Of a stretch of DNA of 44,316 nt, positions 42,180-44,316 are shown piece by piece. Within the stretch, counting starts at the first letter, position 1; each line of letters starts with the position of its first letter. Source of the stretch: Pseudomonadota bacterium (lineage in GTDB: Bacteria > Pseudomonadota > Gammaproteobacteria > Burkholderiales > JAKAFK01); NCBI GenBank assembly GCA_021817985.1, contig JAKAFK010000024.1, forward strand, positions 1-44,316, given 5' to 3'. A program made the position numbers and the translations under genes. Below the pieces are notes generated by a model. That model was not told where the DNA came from. It worked only from the letters and a program-made list of their open reading frames with translations, and did not search any database.

Positions 42180-43478
42180 ATGAGTTCCACGATTCAAGCC
42201 GTCCGCGGGATGAACGACATCCTGCCGGATGAGGCGCCCTTATGGGAGTTCTTTGAGGACACCGTGCGCGACTGGGTGCACGGTTTCGGCTATCGGCCCA
42301 TCCGCATGCCGCTCCTGGAGAAGACCGACCTCTTCGTCCGCTCGATCGGAGAGGTGACGGATATCGTCGAAAAGGAGATGTATACCTTCGTCGACGCGCT
42401 GAGCGGCGAGAGCCTCACCTTGCGTCCCGAGGGCACCGCCGCCTGCGTGCGCGCCGCGCTCGAGCACAATCTTCTTTACGGGGGGCCGCAGCGGCTCTGC
42501 TATGCAGGCCCGATGTTTCGTCATGAGCGCCCGCAAAAGGGTCGCTACCGGCAGTTCCACCAACTTGGGATCGAGTCTCTGGGGTATGCGGGTCCAGACA
42601 TGGATGCGGAGCATCTCGTCATGGTGGCCCGCCTGTGGAAAAAGCTTGGCCTCACGGAGATCTCCCTGCAACTCAACACGCTCGGCAGCGCTCCTGCGCG
42701 TGCCCGACATCGCGCGCGGCTCATCGATTATCTGAGCGCCCACTTCGAGGTGCTCGACGAAGACGCGAGGCGGCGGCTGCATACGAACCCGCTGCGGGTG
42801 CTGGACAGCAAGAATCCCGCGATGCAGGAGGTGATCGACGGGGCGCCGCGTCTGCTTGACGACCTCGATGAGGCCTCGCTCAAGCACTTCGAGGAGCTGC
42901 AGGCGATCCTGCGGCAGGTCGATCTTTCGTTCGAAATCAATCCGCGCCTGGTCCGCGGGCTCGATTACTACAATTTCACCGTGTACGAATGGGTGACGAC
43001 CAAGCTGGGCGCGCAGGGCACGGTCTGTGCGGGCGGGCGCTATGACGGGCTCGTCGAGCAGTTGGGCGGCAAGCCGACGCCTGCCTGCGGGTTCGCCATG
43101 GGCGTGGAGCGCCTGATCAGCCTCCTGCGGGAGGCTGGGACGCTCGCCGAGACGCCGACGCTCGACGGCTATGTGGTGCATCAGGGGGCGGCTGCCGATG
43201 CGTTTGCCTGGACCGCCGCCGAGTCTTTGCGCGACGCGGGGCTGCGCGTGGTTTATCATTGCGGCGGCGGAAAATTTGCGGCCCAAATGCGGCGCGCGGA
43301 CGGCAGCGGTGCCCGCTACGCCGTGATCGTCGGCGACGATGAGGCGGCGCGCCAGGAAGTGAGCCTCAAGCCGTTGCGTGCGCTGGAAGCGCAGGCCCGC
43401 GTGAGCGTGCAGGAGGCGGCGGACATCATGCGGTCCGGGCGCCATGTCCGCGTCGCGCAGGCAGGGGCGGCCTCCTAA
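42180..43478 (+). CDS. hisS: Histidyl-tRNA synthetase
   Basis: 432 residues, the normal length. The start at 42180 gives [14 protein letters not shown], the family's usual N-terminus, although no clear ribosome site precedes this ATG, only A+T-rich DNA. Class II motifs are visible: motif 2 ([23 protein letters not shown]), the histidine-binding loops (LVRGLDYYN and AGGRYDGL), and motif 3 (GFAMGVERL). The anticodon-binding domain (about 335-425) closes the protein. It charges tRNA-His in the cytoplasm. Lies between ispG and yfgM as in many beta- and gammaproteobacteria. Confidence 0.97.
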   Translation: MSSTIQAVRGMNDILPDEAPLWEFFEDTVRDWVHGFGYRPIRMPLLEKTDLFVRSIGEVTDIVEKEMYTFVDALSGESLTLRPEGTAACVRAALEHNLLYGGPQRLCYAGPMFRHERPQKGRYRQFHQLGIESLGYAGPDMDAEHLVMVARLWKKLGLTEISLQLNTLGSAPARARHRARLIDYLSAHFEVLDEDARRRLHTNPLRVLDSKNPAMQEVIDGAPRLLDDLDEASLKHFEELQAILRQVDLSFEINPRLVRGLDYYNFTVYEWVTTKLGAQGTVCAGGRYDGLVEQLGGKPTPACGFAMGVERLISLLREAGTLAETPTLDGYVVHQGAAADAFAWTAAESLRDAGLRVVYHCGGGKFAAQMRRADGSGARYAVIVGDDEAARQEVSLKPLRALEAQARVSVQEAADIMRSGRHVRVAQAGAAS

Positions 43479-43528
43479 GCGCCCGCCCGGGCACGGCCGC
43501 CAGGTGGCGAAGTAAATCGGGGAAGGAC

Positions 43529-44161
43529 ATGTTTAATCTGGAAGAACAGGAGCAGATCGACGCGCTCAAGGCGTGGTGGAAGCGGTATGGCAACTGGGTC
43601 TCATTGGCGCTTCTGGCCGTCGCCCTGGCGGTGGCGGGCACCCAAGGCTGGAACGTCTACCAGAACAGGCAGGCGAGCCGCGCGGCGGTACTCTTCGCGA
43701 ACCTCGAGGCCTTTGCCCAGGGAGGGGACGTGCACGCCGTGAGACAAACCGCGGGGACCCTCATGGCGCACTATCGGCTGACGGCTTACGCGCCGCGTGC
43801 GGCGCTCATCGCCGCCGCCGCCAACGACCACGCGAACGACACCCGCAGCGCCAAGGCGCAGCTTCATTGGGTGCTCGATCATGCGTCCGAGCCGCCCCTG
43901 CGGGCGGTGGCGCGGCTTCGGCTCGCCGGCCTGCTGCTCGACGAGAAGCATTATCGCCAGGCCCAGCGGCTGCTCGCGGCGGGCCAGGATAAGGCCTATG
44001 CGAGCCTGTATCATGACCTCGAAGGCGATGTGGCGGTGGCGGCCGGCAACGTGGCCGCGGCACGCACGGCCTATCAGGCCGCCTTGCAGGGCAAAGACGA
44101 GGATGCGACCTTCCGGGCCTTCGTCCAAGACAAACTCGATGCGCTGGGAGGCACGAAATGA
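43529..44161 (+). CDS. yfgM: YfgM-family membrane-anchored TPR protein
   Basis: 210 residues. The N-terminus LEEQEQIDALKAWWKRYGNW is the family signature, followed by one membrane segment (about 24-44) and a periplasmic TPR-like helical part (about 48-205; for example LRLAGLLLDEKHYRQAQRLL). In E. coli YfgM is anchored in the inner membrane, partners with SecYEG and PpiD, and may act as a periplasmic chaperone. GGGGAAGGA lies just before the ATG. In the conserved order bamB follows; here it does not (see the right-edge entry). Confidence 0.9.
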   Translation: MFNLEEQEQIDALKAWWKRYGNWVSLALLAVALAVAGTQGWNVYQNRQASRAAVLFANLEAFAQGGDVHAVRQTAGTLMAHYRLTAYAPRAALIAAAANDHANDTRSAKAQLHWVLDHASEPPLRAVARLRLAGLLLDEKHYRQAQRLLAAGQDKAYASLYHDLEGDVAVAAGNVAAARTAYQAALQGKDEDATFRAFVQDKLDALGGTK

Positions 44162-44316
44162 GGCCGGCGAGGAGCCAGATGACGGTGTAGGGCATGTCGG
44201 CGACCGGTCCTCCGCCGGCGATGACGGAGAAGGAGGCCCAGATGGCCCAGATGCCGGCCAGGACTGCGCGCCAGCGGCGGGCGAGCTCAAGGAGCAGGAG
44301 GCGGATGAAGCGGAGG
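44162..44316 (-). CDS. Possible partial membrane protein entering from the right edge
   Basis: On the minus strand one frame across the last 155 bases reads as hydrophobic and membrane-like (LRFIRLLLLELARRW, then VLAGIWAIWASFSVIAGGG and TVIWLLAGLISCL). On the plus strand no gene is credible: the frame that overlaps the yfgM stop by ATGA ends after ten codons. The minus-strand frame stays open far into yfgM, to 43806, which a real gene would hardly do, so its true end is unclear. It may be the tail of a membrane protein joined here by rearrangement, or a chance frame. Confidence 0.3.

Noticed and set aside
1-44316. CRISPR array, insertion sequence with terminal repeats, rRNA genes
   Set aside because: No regularly spaced repeats, no transposase motif and no rRNA sequence were seen on either strand.

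Overview
The window looks like chromosomal DNA of a GC-rich proteobacterium of the beta/gamma type. The basis is gene order: lysC followed by tRNA-Ser(GCT), accA followed by tilS, and the run ndk-rlmN-pilF-rodZ-ispG-hisS-yfgM are arrangements known from Beta- and Gammaproteobacteria. I cannot name a genus from sequence alone. No rRNA genes and no CRISPR array are visible.

Positions 1 to about 4976 are an accessory block, visibly richer in A+T than the rest. It carries an unknown minus-strand gene, a 24-codon micro-ORF, a ParB-like/MT-A70 adenine methyltransferase fusion, a DUF4116-like repeat protein with a strong terminator, a plasmid-type replicase (Rep) gene with a palindrome just upstream of its start, and a HigBA toxin-antitoxin pair under an operator-promoter. 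The block ends at a lone tRNA 3' end (4953-4976), which I read as one attachment site of an integrated plasmid-like element. The other end and any integrase would lie left of the window.

Positions 4977 to about 19500 are loosely packed: a small alarmone-hydrolase-like HD protein, two related periplasmic DsbG-like thiol proteins, a cytochrome b561-like protein, a decayed toxin-antitoxin pair (7983-8590), a TauD-like dioxygenase, a sigma factor that stops before region 4, a GAF/HD-GYP protein, a coupled pair of nucleotide-metabolism genes, an MBL-fold protein, an Lgt-like/TlpA fusion, QueD, a radical SAM protein and an XRE regulator. A stretch of about 1.4 kb (9608-10988) has no recognisable gene but holds a perfect DnaA box inside a hairpin, a well-formed orphan promoter and two more inverted repeats.

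From 19497 on the DNA is mainly conserved housekeeping with signalling genes between: lysC and tRNA-Ser; a PilZ/DUF1631/GGDEF/EAL giant protein; arginase; tRNA-Arg(ACG) with a shared terminator; a Ser/Thr kinase-HDOD-GAF protein; a Lon-like protease overlapping a small conserved gene; accA-tilS; a SPOR protein; then a peroxide-defence locus (peroxiredoxin-glutaredoxin hybrid diverging from oxyR with a full four-part OxyR site between them, and a wrecked lipoamide-dehydrogenase gene downstream); and finally ndk to yfgM. After yfgM the expected bamB is absent and the last 155 bases read best as a hydrophobic protein on the other strand.

Together the genes show heavy investment in c-di-GMP signalling (GGDEF/EAL, HD-GYP), thiol redox control (DsbG-like, TlpA, Prx-Grx, OxyR) and several intact or dead remnants of mobile DNA.
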